This document shows positions 27,840-38,393 of a stretch of 64,000 nucleotides of DNA, in pieces. The stretch's first letter is position 1. Each line of letters begins with the position of its first letter. The notes under the pieces were generated by a model that saw only the letters and a program-made list of their open reading frames with translations, searched no databases and was not told the origin of the DNA. A program made the translations under genes and the position numbers. Origin of the DNA: Agrobacterium tumefaciens str. B6 (GTDB lineage: Bacteria; Pseudomonadota; Alphaproteobacteria; Rhizobiales; Rhizobiaceae); contig NZ_LMVK01000014.1 in assembly GCF_001541315.1 (NCBI RefSeq), positions 23,342-87,341 on the forward strand, read 5' to 3'.

Positions 27840-28778
27840 TTAGCGCCGGAACGCCTGCTGCATGCGCTCAAGCTCCGGAATACGGGAGCGCGTCTCCTCA
27901 TATCCGCGATCGATAGCTTCGCTGGCGCGATGGAATTCCGAGAGGCCGATATGGTTGATGCGGGGATGAAGCATCAGATCGGGCGGGTCGCCCGCCAGAC
28001 GCGAGCGGGAAATCCGGTCCTGAATGATGTTGAAGGCCTGCACCATGACACCCGGCAGGCCGGGACGCGGCGCCGTTTCCACCGGCGGTGTGCCGCCGCC
28101 ATGCGGTGAGGCCGCGTGCTTGACCACGGCGGAACGGCCGAAGAGATCGTAGTTGAGGTTGACGGCCACGACCAGAGCCTGCTCATAGGCGCGGCAGACG
28201 GAAACCGGCACGGGATTGACGAGCGCGCCGTCAATCAGCGTACGGCCGTTGCATTGCACGGGTTCGAAAATGCCGGGCAGGGCATAGGATGAACGCAGTG
28301 CGGTAACGAGATCGCCCTGATGGATCCACACTTCGTGGCCCGTGCGCAGCTCCGTGGCGACGGCGATGAAGGGATGATCGAGGTTTTCGACGCGCAGGCC
28401 TTCGAGATGCTCCTGCATGCGCTTGGTCAGCCGCATGCCGCCAAAAAGACCGCCGCCGCCGATCGTCAAATCGAGCAGGCCGGCAATGCGGCGCATCGTC
28501 AGCGAACGGGCGAATTCCTCCAGCTCATCGAGCTTGCCGGCGAGATAACAACCGCCCACCAGTGCGCCGATCGATGTGCCGGCGATCATGCCGATCTTCA
28601 CGCCGGCCTCGTCCAGCGCCCGCAGGACGCCGATATGGGCCCAGCCGCGGGCCGCGCCGCCGCCAAGGGCGAGCGCTATGCGGTGTTTGTCGACGATCTG
28701 GGTGACGGGCGGCTCATTGCCGGTGGCTTCGGGATTTCCAGCCGCAAGATGATTGTGACGATTTCCCCATCCCAACAT
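27840..28778 (-). CDS. Patatin-like phospholipase family protein (RssA-like)
   Basis: About 312 residues from MLGWGNRHNH; six codons further upstream are also in frame. The patatin catalytic parts are complete: the oxyanion loop GGGAARGWAHIGVL, the nucleophile in GTSIGALVGG, and the second dyad residue in DGALVNPVPV. Proteins of this type are serine acyl hydrolases of the RssA/NTE group, probably acting on phospholipids in the cytoplasm or at the membrane. The gene lies upstream of the small hypothetical gene and downstream of hisI on the same strand. Confidence 0.93.
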   Translation of the reverse strand: MLGWGNRHNHLAAGNPEATGNEPPVTQIVDKHRIALALGGGAARGWAHIGVLRALDEAGVKIGMIAGTSIGALVGGCYLAGKLDELEEFARSLTMRRIAGLLDLTIGGGGLFGGMRLTKRMQEHLEGLRVENLDHPFIAVATELRTGHEVWIHQGDLVTALRSSYALPGIFEPVQCNGRTLIDGALVNPVPVSVCRAYEQALVVAVNLNYDLFGRSAVVKHAASPHGGGTPPVETAPRPGLPGVMVQAFNIIQDRISRSRLAGDPPDLMLHPRINHIGLSEFHRASEAIDRGYEETRSRIPELERMQQAFRR

Positions 28779-28873
28779 GACCGCACTCCCTGCCAATTCT
28801 GTGAAGCTCCGCCCTTATCCCCGGAGCCCGCTATATTGGTAGCAAATTGGTGCGGCCGATGGAAGGTAGCCGT

Positions 28874-29326
28874 TTATTTGTCCGAATAGGTGGTGGCCGG
28901 ATCGAAATGGCGGGTGTCGTCGGTGATCTTCGTCACAGCATCGCCATTGGAGAGCTCGACGGTGCGATAAAAGCAGGAGCGGCGACCGGTATGGCAGGTC
29001 GCATCATGGCCGGCGACGGAGACCTTCAGCCAAACCGCGTCCTGATCGCAATCAGTGCGGAATTCCTTCACCGTCTGCAGGTTGCCCGATGTTTCGCCCT
29101 TCTTCCAGATCTTGTCGCGTGAACGGCTGTAATAGTGGGCGATGCCGGTCTCGAGCGTCAGCGACAGGGCTTGCGCATTCATATGGGCGACCATCAGCAA
29201 TTCGCCGTCGCGTGCATCGGTAACCACGGCGGTGACAAGGCCGTGGGCATCGAATTTCGGCGAAAAGAGACCTGCGTTTTCGAGCACTTCCTTGTCCGCA
29301 GGCGCGGACGGAAACGAAATGGACAT
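28874..29326 (-). CDS. hisI: Phosphoribosyl-AMP cyclohydrolase
   Basis: A 150-residue enzyme of histidine biosynthesis that opens the adenine ring of phosphoribosyl-AMP. The motifs are clear: [38 protein letters not shown], the metal-binding [11 protein letters not shown] and [11 protein letters not shown]. It is the stand-alone HisI form without a HisE domain. It lies downstream of folE on the same strand with a 125-base gap. Confidence 0.97.
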   Translation of the reverse strand: MSISFPSAPADKEVLENAGLFSPKFDAHGLVTAVVTDARDGELLMVAHMNAQALSLTLETGIAHYYSRSRDKIWKKGETSGNLQTVKEFRTDCDQDAVWLKVSVAGHDATCHTGRRSCFYRTVELSNGDAVTKITDDTRHFDPATTYSDK

Positions 29327-29450
29327 GGCTACCCCGGGAGAAAAGCGGAAGGTTTCAGAGCGGCGGGGAAAATGAGATCACTCCGCCACTCCAAAATTTG
29401 TCTGAGCATCGGGTTTTCAAAAACCCGCGCTACACTTTTCGGTCCGATGC

Positions 29451-30077
29451 CTAGCGGTTGCGCACCATGGTCATGAAGCGGACCTGCTCGGCCGGATCGT
29501 TCTTGAACGTGCCGGTGAAGCTGGTGGTCAGCGTCGTCGACCCCTGCTTGTTCACGCCGCGCATGGACATGCACATATGTTCGGCGTCGATCATGACGGC
29601 CACGCCGCGCGGTTTCAGGGTTTCTTCGATCGATCTTGCGATCTGCGCTGTCATGTTTTCCTGCGTCTGCAGGCGGCGGCCGAAGATTTCAACGACGCGG
29701 GCGATCTTCGACAGGCCGAGCACGCGGCCGGCCGGAAGATAGGCCACATGCGCCTTGCCGACGATCGGCACCATGTGGTGCTCGCAATGGGAGAAGAAGG
29801 GGATGTCGCGCACCAGCACCACATCGTCATAACCGCCGACTTCCTCGAAGGTCGTGCCGAGCACGTCCTGAACGTTCAGCTCATAACCGGCAAAAAGCTC
29901 GCGATAGGCCTTGGCGACGCGCTTCGGCGTATCCAGAAGTCCTTCGCGGGCGGGATTTTCTCCTGCCCAGCGCAAAAGAACGCGCACTGCTTCTTCCGCT
30001 TCGGCCTGGCTTGGGCGAGCTTCTGCCACGTCGGTTTTTGCGCCAGCGCCGGGGAAATTCTTCACGATCGCATCCAT
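29451..30077 (-). CDS. folE: GTP cyclohydrolase I
   Basis: A 208-residue enzyme for the first step of folate/pterin synthesis. The zinc site is complete: Cys and His in [12 protein letters not shown] and the later Cys in EHMCMSMRG. Other markers are [16 protein letters not shown] and [14 protein letters not shown]. The N-terminal ~25 residues are a variable extension. It is upstream of hisI on the same strand. The intergenic space to the divergent IscU-like gene (283 bases) shows no clear regulatory element. Confidence 0.97.
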   Translation of the reverse strand: MDAIVKNFPGAGAKTDVAEARPSQAEAEEAVRVLLRWAGENPAREGLLDTPKRVAKAYRELFAGYELNVQDVLGTTFEEVGGYDDVVLVRDIPFFSHCEHHMVPIVGKAHVAYLPAGRVLGLSKIARVVEIFGRRLQTQENMTAQIARSIEETLKPRGVAVMIDAEHMCMSMRGVNKQGSTTLTTSFTGTFKNDPAEQVRFMTMVRNR

Positions 30078-30360
30078 TCCGTCTCTCCCGATGCGGGTAA
30101 AGGCCGCACCTGAATTCGTTTTTCATCGCGAACATTTGTTCGCAGTTGCTGCTATCTGGTTGTTTTACAGCATTTTGGCAAGACCGATGCTGTTATTTCG
30201 GTATCGGAGCCGTTAATTTCATCACGGCTTGATGTCCAGAAAGCTCGTTAGCATATAATGAGAATGAAGGGCAGGAAAGCTTCACTGCGACAAACGCTGT
30301 GTTTGAAAAATTTGACCTGTCCTGTTTTTGGGCAATCTTGAGCGCGCCGGGCACCTGACG

Positions 30361-30807
30361 ATGGACGACATCTACAATAATCGCATTCTGGACTTTGCCG
30401 GGAATATTCCGCTGACGGGTGTTCTTGAAGATGCCGACGCCAGCGCCGAAAAACACTCGCGCCTGTGCGGCTCTAAGCTCAAGGTTTATCTGAAGGTCGA
30501 AGGCGGCATCGTGACGGCGTTTTCCCACGAGGTGCGTGCCTGCGCGCTCGGCCAGGCCTCCGCCTCCATCATGGCGCATCACATCATCGGCGCTTCCAGC
30601 GGCGAAATCCGGCAGGCGCGGGAAGACATGCTCGCCATGCTGAAACAGGGCGGCGAAGGGCCGGCGGGCCGTTTCGAAGATATGCGGGTGCTTCAGCCCG
30701 TGCGCGATTTCAAGGCGCGCCATGCCTCCACCATGCTGACCTTTGAAGCGGTGGTCGATGCTCTCGACCAGATCGAAGGCCGGCCGGCTTTGAACGCCGC
30801 AGGTTAG
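30361..30807 (+). CDS. Iron-sulfur cluster assembly scaffold-like protein (IscU/NifU N-terminal family)
   Basis: A 148-residue IscU-fold protein starting at MDDIYNNRILDFAGNI. Two cluster-ligand cysteines are visible, in SRLCGSK and RACALGQAS. The third IscU ligand, normally in an HCS motif, reads RHASTML here: the His is kept but the Cys is Ala. It may therefore carry or deliver clusters differently from true IscU. This variant is usual next to yidD in Rhizobiales, and yidD follows immediately. Confidence 0.88.
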   Translation: MDDIYNNRILDFAGNIPLTGVLEDADASAEKHSRLCGSKLKVYLKVEGGIVTAFSHEVRACALGQASASIMAHHIIGASSGEIRQAREDMLAMLKQGGEGPAGRFEDMRVLQPVRDFKARHASTMLTFEAVVDALDQIEGRPALNAAG

Positions 30808-31170
30808 GTGATGTGCGGCGAACCGGGCTGCCGGCATCAGCAGACGGCGGAAAAAGCGGGCCGATCCCGTAACTGGGCGGGCAGCTTTGCCAAAACGCCG
30901 GGGCGGTTGTTTGGTGTCGGCCTTATCCGGCTTTATCAATTGACGCTTTCCGGCTTCATCGGAAACTCCTGCCGTCACATCCCCACCTGTTCCGAATATG
31001 GCTATGAGGCCATCGCCCGCCACGGGCTGTGGGCCGGCGGATGGATGACCCTGTTTCGCGTTGCGCGCTGCGGCCCTGGCGGCACGAGCGGACTGGACCC
31101 GGTGCCGGAAGCGCTCGGCAGCACGAGGCGCTGGTGGGCGCCGTGGCGTTACTGGAGCCTGCATCGATGA
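30808..31170 (+). CDS. yidD: Membrane protein insertion efficiency factor YidD
   Basis: About 120 residues. The YidD core is evident: LIRLYQLTLSGFIGNSCRH, PTCSEYGYEAIARHG and FRVARCGP. YidD assists YidC/Sec in inserting inner-membrane proteins. Translation starts at a GTG directly after the scaffold stop, or at the ATG one codon later. Its stop overlaps the start of the DUF1697 gene (ATGA), so the three genes are translationally linked. Confidence 0.92.
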   Translation: MMCGEPGCRHQQTAEKAGRSRNWAGSFAKTPGRLFGVGLIRLYQLTLSGFIGNSCRHIPTCSEYGYEAIARHGLWAGGWMTLFRVARCGPGGTSGLDPVPEALGSTRRWWAPWRYWSLHR

Positions 31171-31691
31171 AGGATCACGTGGCGCTGCTGCACAGCATCG
31201 TCCTTGGCGCGGGCAAGCGGCTCATCATGGCCGATCTGCGCGCAATGGCTGAAGAACTGGGATTTGCCGAGTGCCGGACGCTTGTAGCCACCGGAAACCT
31301 GGTCTTTCGTGCGGAGGATGCTCCAGTTCGCGAGATTGAGGACAGGCTTGAACGCGCCTTCGAAAAGCGTTTCGACAAACATGTCGATATCATGGTTCGC
31401 CCGGCTCGCGACTGGCTGAAACTGGCGGCTGAGAATCCGTTTCCGGATGGCAATCCATCCGATGTCTGCGTTCGGGTGATGCGCGAACCGCTCGGCGAGG
31501 ACGTTCTCGGATTTCTCGAAAAATATCGCCGGCAGGAGAAGATCGCCGTGATTGGTGGCGATTTATGGATCGATTTTCTGGGAAAGCCGAGCGAGAGCCG
31601 GCTTCTCCCGGTCCTGACCACCAGGAGGCTCGGCATAGGCACGACCCGCAACGCCAATACCGTCAATGGTCTCGCGGAAATGCTTCGCTGA
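31167..31691 (+). CDS. DUF1697 family protein
   Basis: A 174-residue soluble protein starting at MKDHVALLHSIVLG, whose ATG overlaps the yidD stop. The DUF1697 pattern is visible: LHSIVLGAGKRLIMADLRAM, then ATGNLVF and RLGIGTTRNANTVN. The family has no known function. Overlap with yidD implies co-expression but not necessarily a related function. Confidence 0.9.
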   Translation: MKDHVALLHSIVLGAGKRLIMADLRAMAEELGFAECRTLVATGNLVFRAEDAPVREIEDRLERAFEKRFDKHVDIMVRPARDWLKLAAENPFPDGNPSDVCVRVMREPLGEDVLGFLEKYRRQEKIAVIGGDLWIDFLGKPSESRLLPVLTTRRLGIGTTRNANTVNGLAEMLR

Positions 31692-31817
31692 ACGACCCTT
31701 CACCTTTGACTGGAATGGCAAAAGCCTTTATCAGGCTGCCTGTCCGTTTTCAGCGGGCAGATCATTATTCCAACACCACCCGCATTCGTTGGCGGGACTG
31801 GACAGGAGCACTAGACG

Positions 31818-33821
31818 ATGTCTGAAGCCATTTCCCTTACATTTCCCGATGGATCCGTCCGCAGCTACGCCCCCGGCACGACCGGCCGCGAGGTTGCCGA
31901 ATCCATTTCCAAATCGCTTGCCAAGAAGGCCGTCGCCATTGCGCTTGACGGCACCGTGCGCGATTTGTCCGATACCATCACCGATGGCAAGATCGAGATC
32001 GTCACGCGTGAAGACAAGCGTGCGCTGGAACTCATCCGCCACGATGCCGCTCACGTCATGGCCGAGGCCGTGCAGGAGCTTTGGCCCGGCACGCAGGTGA
32101 CGATCGGCCCTGTCATCGAGAACGGCTTCTATTACGACTTCGCCAAGAACGAGCCCTTCACGCCCGAAGATCTGCCGAAGATCGAAAAGCGCATGAAGGA
32201 AATCATTCAGCGCAACAAGGCGTTTACCCGCGAAATCTGGTCGCGCGAAAAGGCCAAGGAAGTCTTCGCCGCCAAGGGCGAGAATTACAAGGTCGAGCTG
32301 GTTGATGCGATCCCCGAAGGTCAGGACCTGAAGATCTATTACCAGGGCGACTGGTTCGATCTTTGCCGTGGCCCGCATATGGCCTCCACGGGGCAGGTCG
32401 GCACCGCCTTCAAGCTGATGAAGGTGGCGGGTGCTTACTGGCGCGGTGACAGCAACAATGCGATGCTGTCACGTATCTACGGCACCGCCTGGGCAACGCA
32501 GGAAGAGCTGGACAATTATCTGCACGTTCTGGCCGAAGCCGAAAAGCGCGACCACCGCCGTCTCGGACGCGAAATGGACCTGTTCCATTTCCAGGAAGAG
32601 GGGCCGGGCGTCGTCTTCTGGCACGGCAAGGGCTGGCGCATGTTCCAGACGCTGACGGCCTATATGCGCCGACGTCTCGCCAATACCTATCAGGAAGTCA
32701 ACGCGCCGCAGGTGCTGGACAAGTCGCTGTGGGAAACCTCCGGTCACTGGGGCTGGTATCAGGAAAACATGTTCGCGGTGAAATCCGCCCATGCCTTCAC
32801 CCATCCCGATGACGAGGAAGCCGATCAGCGCGTTTTCGCACTGAAGCCGATGAACTGCCCGGGGCACGTGCAGATCTTCAAGCATGGCTTGAAGTCTTAC
32901 CGCGAAATGCCCGTCCGCCTTGCGGAATTCGGCACCGTGCATCGTTATGAGGCTTCCGGGGCCCTGCATGGCCTGATGCGCGTTCGCGGCTTCACGCAGG
33001 ACGATGCGCATGTCTTCTGCACGGAAGAGCAGATGGCGGCGGAATGCCTGCGCATCAACGACCTCATCCTCTCCGTCTATGAGGATTTCGGTTTCAGCGA
33101 AGTCGTCGTCAAGCTCTCCACGCGCCCTGAAAAGCGCGTCGGTTCCGACGATCTCTGGGATCGCGCCGAAAGCGTGATGATGGATGTTCTGAAGACCATC
33201 GAGGAGCAGTCTGGCGGCCGCATCAAGACCGGCATTATGCCGGGCGAGGGCGCTTTCTACGGGCCGAAGTTCGAATATACGCTGAAGGACGCCATCGGCC
33301 GTGAATGGCAATGCGGCACGACACAGGTGGACTTCAACCTGCCGGAACGCTTTGGCGCCTTCTATATCGACCAGAACTCCGAAAAGACGCAGCCGGTGAT
33401 GATCCATCGCGCCATCTGCGGCTCGGTGGAGCGCTTCCTCGGTATTCTCATCGAGAACTTCGCCGGCCACATGCCGCTGTGGTTTGCGCCGCTTCAGGTC
33501 GTCGTCGCCACGATCACCTCGGATGCGGACGATTACGGCCGCGAGGTCGCCGAAGCGCTGCGCGAGGCGGGCATGGCGGTTGAGACCGACTTCCGCAACG
33601 AGAAGATCAATTACAAGGTCCGCGAGCATTCGGTGACCAAGGTTCCGGTCATCATCGTCTGCGGCCGCAAGGAAGCGGAAGAACGCACCGTCAACATCCG
33701 TCGTCTCGGTTCGCAAAACCAGACGTCGATGTCGCTCGAGGAGGCCATTACAAGCCTCGTGGACGAGGCGACGCCGCCGGACGTGAAGCGCAAGCTTGCG
33801 GCGAAGAAGCAGGTTGCGTGA
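31818..33821 (+). CDS. thrS: Threonyl-tRNA synthetase
   Basis: A class II synthetase of 667 residues. Domains in order are the TGS domain (1-60), the editing domain (about 65-225, with the [11 protein letters not shown] zinc-site region), the catalytic core and the anticodon-binding domain (about 550-650). Catalytic zinc ligands appear in [14 protein letters not shown] and the core motifs include [11 protein letters not shown] and the [10 protein letters not shown] segment. The ATG is preceded by AGGAGC. A terminator follows directly. Confidence 0.98.
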   Translation: MSEAISLTFPDGSVRSYAPGTTGREVAESISKSLAKKAVAIALDGTVRDLSDTITDGKIEIVTREDKRALELIRHDAAHVMAEAVQELWPGTQVTIGPVIENGFYYDFAKNEPFTPEDLPKIEKRMKEIIQRNKAFTREIWSREKAKEVFAAKGENYKVELVDAIPEGQDLKIYYQGDWFDLCRGPHMASTGQVGTAFKLMKVAGAYWRGDSNNAMLSRIYGTAWATQEELDNYLHVLAEAEKRDHRRLGREMDLFHFQEEGPGVVFWHGKGWRMFQTLTAYMRRRLANTYQEVNAPQVLDKSLWETSGHWGWYQENMFAVKSAHAFTHPDDEEADQRVFALKPMNCPGHVQIFKHGLKSYREMPVRLAEFGTVHRYEASGALHGLMRVRGFTQDDAHVFCTEEQMAAECLRINDLILSVYEDFGFSEVVVKLSTRPEKRVGSDDLWDRAESVMMDVLKTIEEQSGGRIKTGIMPGEGAFYGPKFEYTLKDAIGREWQCGTTQVDFNLPERFGAFYIDQNSEKTQPVMIHRAICGSVERFLGILIENFAGHMPLWFAPLQVVVATITSDADDYGREVAEALREAGMAVETDFRNEKINYKVREHSVTKVPVIIVCGRKEAEERTVNIRRLGSQNQTSMSLEEAITSLVDEATPPDVKRKLAAKKQVA

Positions 33822-33830
33822 GAAATGACA

Positions 33831-33857
33831 ACGGCCCCTTCGGGGGCCGTTTTTGTT
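33831..33857 (+). terminator. Terminator after thrS
   Basis: ACGGCCCC TTCG GGGGCCGT forms a tetraloop hairpin followed by TTTTTGTTT. Confidence 0.95.
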
Positions 33858-33913
33858 TGTGAACGATGTGCTGTAGCAGCGCTATGATTGGCAGAGGGCG
33901 GGGCATCCGCACT

Positions 33914-34030
33914 CCGTCACCCCGGACTAGATCCGGGGGCCAGTGCGATCAAGTCCTTGATCGCGAAAGACTCGTCCCTCACGGCGCAGACGCGCCGTGG
34001 CTGGATGCCGGATCTAGTCCGGCATGACGG
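33914..34030. repeat. RIME-like intergenic palindromic repeat, copy B
   Basis: The same element as at 14039. Its arms read GGACTAGATCCGG and CCGGATCTAGTCC, whereas copy A has GGACTTGATC and GATCAAGTCC. The change is thus matched on both sides of the stem. Inner GCGATCAAG/CTTGATCGC and the GGCGCAGACGCGCC core are conserved. It lies between the convergent thrS and exported-protein genes. Confidence 0.88.
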
Positions 34031-34080
34031 AAGAGAAGTTTCGGACGTTATCGCTGGCGTCGCGGCCGGCTCAATCAGAC

Positions 34081-35061
34081 TTACTCGAAATCCCCGGTCA
34101 TATCTTCCGGCGCCTGATCCTTCATCAACACTTCCCCATCCGAATCCCGGCCCGACGTGACCTTGAAGTTACGCTGGTAGACCTTTTCCTTGTTACGGGC
34201 GATGGCGGTATATTCGCCTTCCGCCAGAACCATGGTCGAAAACGCGCTGACGCTTTCGTTCACCACATCGCCGCCGCCGTTCAGCACGGACCAGGCCGTA
34301 TCGGCAATGGCTTCGCCACCCTCTTCGGACACCAGCTTGAGGGTGATCTGCGCGGCCTGGTGCTGCAGCGTCGCTTCTGTCAGCTTGCCGGCTTCCACCT
34401 GAATGTCGGCGCGCACCACCGCATTGACGTTGCCGTATTCGGAAACCACGTGATAGGTGCCGGCATTTAGCCGCACGATGGTGTTGGGCTTGATATCGGC
34501 CATGACGAGGCCGCGTTCGCCATCCGGCCGGGCGTCCGACGAATAGACGGAAAATTTGAGCTGGGTGCCGGAAATCTGCTTGTCGGACCCTGCGACCGCG
34601 TTCAGCACGAAGCCGCCGGCATCGAGAATCAGCACCTGTTTCTGAACGTTGCCGGACGTTGGGATGTTGAGTTTCTTGGTGACGCCGGCGCGGCCGAAGG
34701 CGACGTTGACGAAATATTCGCCGGGTACCAGATTGAAATGGGCCGAGCCGCCCTCGGAGCTTGCCAGCATCGGCAATTTGCCGTCAGCGCCGGGAATGGG
34801 GCTGAAAACGCGCCAGGACAGGCCTTCTTTCACCGCCTCGCCTTCGCTCGTCAGCTTGGCTTCCATGGCGATATCGCGGGCGGTGCTTGCGGGGGCATTG
34901 GGTGCGGAAGGGGCGGTGAAAGCGTTGAGTTTCGGCATTTTCGGCGTGCCGCCGAGTTGCTTGAAGTCTTTAAAGGCATCCTGCGAAAAAGCGGCCTGTG
35001 ATAAAAGACCAAGCGCAGCACATGCAATGGCCAGACGTGCCGCGATTTTGATTGCCGACAT
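34081..35061 (-). CDS. Conserved exported protein of unknown function
   Basis: A 326-residue protein with a signal peptide ending near QAAFSQ. Then comes a Pro/Ala-rich linker (TAPSAPNAPAS) and a region of repeated beta-sandwich-like units with a common pattern: LVPGEYFVNVAFG, LNAGTYHVVSEYG and LAEGEYTAIARN, each a 'G-x-Y' strand. This resembles carboxypeptidase-regulatory or Ig-like repeats in periplasmic proteins. No catalytic motif is seen. It is divergent from the nitroreductase gene. Confidence 0.8.
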   Translation of the reverse strand: MSAIKIAARLAIACAALGLLSQAAFSQDAFKDFKQLGGTPKMPKLNAFTAPSAPNAPASTARDIAMEAKLTSEGEAVKEGLSWRVFSPIPGADGKLPMLASSEGGSAHFNLVPGEYFVNVAFGRAGVTKKLNIPTSGNVQKQVLILDAGGFVLNAVAGSDKQISGTQLKFSVYSSDARPDGERGLVMADIKPNTIVRLNAGTYHVVSEYGNVNAVVRADIQVEAGKLTEATLQHQAAQITLKLVSEEGGEAIADTAWSVLNGGGDVVNESVSAFSTMVLAEGEYTAIARNKEKVYQRNFKVTSGRDSDGEVLMKDQAPEDMTGDFE

Positions 35062-35146
35062 TTTCGATACCGATTGACTTCTTGATTTTCCCGCATCACT
35101 TCAAAACCAATGCCATGGCTATTTCAAGGCCCATGTTTCGCGATGA

Positions 35147-35751
<605 letters not shown>

Positions 35752-35752
<1 letters not shown>

Positions 35753-36363
35753 TGTTCTACACCACGGACACCAACCAGCATGGCCTGCCGCATGATCCGT
35801 TCAAGGCCATCGTCGCGCCGCGTCCGATCGGCTGGATCGGCTCGAAGGGCAGGGACGGTTCCATGAACCTCTCGCCCTATTCCTTCTTCAATGCGATTTC
35901 GGACCGGCCGAAGCTGGTCATGTTCTCGTCCAGCGGCAGGAAGGACAGCCTGCGCAATGTCGAGGAAACCGGTGTCTTCACCGCCAATCTCGTCAGCCGC
36001 CACCTGGTGGACCGGATGAATGCGTCTTCTGCGCCTGTCGCCTATGACGTCGACGAATTCGCCCTTGCCGGCCTTACCGCCGTCGACGGGCGGGTGGTGG
36101 ACGCGCCTTTCGTCGGCGAAGCGCTGGCTGTTCTGGAATGCCGGGTGACGCAGATACAGCAACTCGGGGATGTCGACGGCAAGCCGACGGATTCGTGGAT
36201 GGTGATCGGGCAGGTCATGGCGATCCATATCGATGAAACGATCATCCGCGATGGCCGCATCGACATGGGCCTGTCGCGCCCCGTCGCGCGCATGGGCTAT
36301 ATGGATTACTGCGATGGCGGCAGCGATGTATTCCAGCTGCAGCGCCCCTCTACTGCGCCGTAA
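35752..36363 (+). CDS. Flavin reductase-like FMN-binding protein
   Basis: A 203-residue protein of the flavin reductase like family (split-barrel FMN fold). The N-terminal signature HDPFKAIVAPRPIGWIGS and NLSPYSFFNAISDRPKLVMFS identify the group found widely in Rhizobiales. Overlap with the nitroreductase suggests that the two share a flavin or substrate pathway. The acceptor is unknown. Confidence 0.9.
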
Positions 36364-36492
36364 ATATAGTCCTTCTTCGGATGCGGTTAATTTTTATGGT
36401 GAACCAAACGTAAACCATTTGCGCCTAGAGTTTTATACATGGTGGCGGCGATGATGCCGCCATCCATTGTATGAATGTGTTTCGAGGCTCAG

Positions 36493-37629
36493 GTGATCGT
36501 ACAGGCATTTCTTCGCTGGTCTGAAAAGGCTGGATCGACCGAGCGGGCGAAAGCTGCCAATGCGCTCGGCCGTGCCTATCTGCAGTCCGACATGGCGCGG
36601 GAAAACCGCGATGCCGCCTATATGGCGATGACCTATCTTCTCGATGACCCTTCACCGCGTGTGCGGCTGGCGCTCGCCGAAGCGCTGGCGGATGCCCAAG
36701 ACGCACCGCGCGCCATTCTCGTTTCGCTTGCCGAAGACCAGCCGGAAATCGCCTGCACGGTGATTGCCCGCTCGCCGGTTCTCAGCGAGGCCGACCTGGT
36801 TGATCTCGCCGGGCGCGGCGAAAGCCTGACGCGCGCGCTCATTGCCGCAAGGCCCGGTCTGCCGCGCGGGGTCTGCGCCGCACTCGCCGAGGTCGGCGAT
36901 CTGCCCGAAACTATCATCCTGCTCGAAAACGACGATGCCTTCATCACGCCGTTCTCGCTGCGTCGCATTGCCGAGCGCCATGGCCGCGACGCCGATATTC
37001 GCGACCTCCTGCTGCGCCGCGAGGCGTTGCCGGCCGATGCGCGGCACCTGTTGATGGGCCGCATCAGCGAGGCGCTCGCCGGCTCGGCGCTGGTTCACGC
37101 GATGATCGCGCGCAACCGTGCCGACAGTATTTTTCGCGAGGCGGAAGATTCAGCTACCATCCTCATCGCATCAAGCGTTTCCTCACCGGAACTGCCGGCG
37201 CTGGTGGAGCATCTGCGCCAGCGGCTGGAACTGACGCCGGCGCTGCTCATCCACGCCGTCTGTTCGGGCCGGCTGGAGTTCTTCACAGCGGCGATGGTCA
37301 ATCTCTCCGGTCTCGATGACCGCAAGGTGCGCGCCATTCTGGCGACGGGGCGGCCGCACGCGCTGAAGGCCCTGTTCCAGTCCGTCGGGCTATTTGGCGA
37401 TGTCGTCGACGTCTTCATCGAGGCGACGCTGATGTGGCGCCGCGCCGCCCGCTCGCAGCTTTCTGAGGCGGCAGCCTCCGTCTCAGCCGAGTTGCTGGCG
37501 CATTTCCGCGACGTCAACGGTTCCGAGACGTTGTTCGAACTGCTGCATGCCGTGCGCAAGCTCGCCATCGCCGAAGAACGGCAGAAGGCGCGGTATTATG
37601 CTGAAGCGCTGACGTTCGAGGCGGCGTAA
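36493..37629 (+). CDS. DUF2336 domain protein
   Basis: About 378 residues. I choose the GTG of VIVQAFLRWSEKAG because GAGG lies five bases before it; an ATG six codons upstream has no such site. The protein is all-helical with HEAT-like repeats: MAMTYLLDDPSPRVRLALAEALAD and ALAEDQ-type units. It matches the DUF2336 family of alphaproteobacteria, which has no firm function. Single gene, no apparent operon. Confidence 0.85.
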   Translation: MIVQAFLRWSEKAGSTERAKAANALGRAYLQSDMARENRDAAYMAMTYLLDDPSPRVRLALAEALADAQDAPRAILVSLAEDQPEIACTVIARSPVLSEADLVDLAGRGESLTRALIAARPGLPRGVCAALAEVGDLPETIILLENDDAFITPFSLRRIAERHGRDADIRDLLLRREALPADARHLLMGRISEALAGSALVHAMIARNRADSIFREAEDSATILIASSVSSPELPALVEHLRQRLELTPALLIHAVCSGRLEFFTAAMVNLSGLDDRKVRAILATGRPHALKALFQSVGLFGDVVDVFIEATLMWRRAARSQLSEAAASVSAELLAHFRDVNGSETLFELLHAVRKLAIAEERQKARYYAEALTFEAA

Positions 37630-37660
37630 GGTTGGGGGTTCCGCGGGTGCATCTTCTCAC

Positions 37661-37778
37661 CCTCATTCCTGTGCTGGTCACAGGAATCCAGCCAGCCCAA
37701 GTCCTTGGGCTGAAAAAACTCCTTGCGCCGCGCAGACGCGCGTCGACTGGATTCCTGTGACAAGCACAGGAATGAGGG
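37661..37778. repeat. RIME-like palindromic repeat, variant D
   Basis: The outer arms CCCTCATTCCTGTGCT and AGCACAGGAATGAGGG differ completely from copies A-C. The middle keeps the same plan: an inner palindrome (AGCCCAAG TC CTTGGGCT) and the core GCGCAGACGCGC followed by a GACTGGA segment like the TGGCTGGA of the other copies. It is therefore a diverged or mosaic relative. Confidence 0.8.
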
Positions 37779-37852
37779 CCGTGGGCGCTTTCCTGTCAGA
37801 GGAAACCTCTGCATTGCAGCGGCAAAGAAAGCTGGCGTGGCATTTCCCGCAA

Positions 37853-38287
37853 TCACTTATCGAACCGCTTGGCGATCCACGAATAGCTGTTTTCGACCAT
37901 CCTTACCGGCGTTCCCAGGAGGTGCTTTATGCCTTCTGTGGACGGCAGGATACGGCTGACGCGGCCGATCGCCTGCCTGGTGAGGCTCTCTTCTTCCTTC
38001 GGCGTTACCTCTGCGGTCGCCTGCTGCGTTCCGGCAGGTGCTGCCGCGGCGGGAGGCTGCGCGCCGGGCGTATTGCCCGCCGTCTGCGGGGCCTGCTCGC
38101 CCGGTGTCTGGCACACGGCCACCACGACCGGGTAGGGCGCATTGGCGTAACGCTCCAGCTCCTTTTCCGACACGGCGTCACATAGCTCGATGCTCGTCCA
38201 GCGCTGCTGCGAGGTGGCGATGTAATGGCAATCGGTGGCGCTGTCGTCACAGCCAAGGAAGGTCATGAGAACGAGGGCTGTTTTCAT
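37853..38287 (-). CDS. Conserved hypothetical protein, Cys-containing
   Basis: A 144-residue protein. A short hydrophobic N-terminus (MKTALVLMTFLGCDD) is followed by a region with three further cysteines (CHYIATSQQRW, LCDAV, AVCQT). A Pro/Ala/Gln-rich linker and a basic C-terminal segment follow. The cysteines and the N-terminus suggest an exported, disulfide-bonded domain, but there is no clear signal cleavage site. I do not recognise the family. It overlaps no other gene. Confidence 0.65.
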   Translation of the reverse strand: MKTALVLMTFLGCDDSATDCHYIATSQQRWTSIELCDAVSEKELERYANAPYPVVVAVCQTPGEQAPQTAGNTPGAQPPAAAAPAGTQQATAEVTPKEEESLTRQAIGRVSRILPSTEGIKHLLGTPVRMVENSYSWIAKRFDK

Positions 38288-38393
38288 GGGGTGTGTTGCC
38301 TCTGTCGGGAGTAATGCTCTAGAAACTCATCTATCCCGATTGCAGTGACATTACGACGAAATACGCATTTTTATAGAGAAGGCAGGCATCGCA

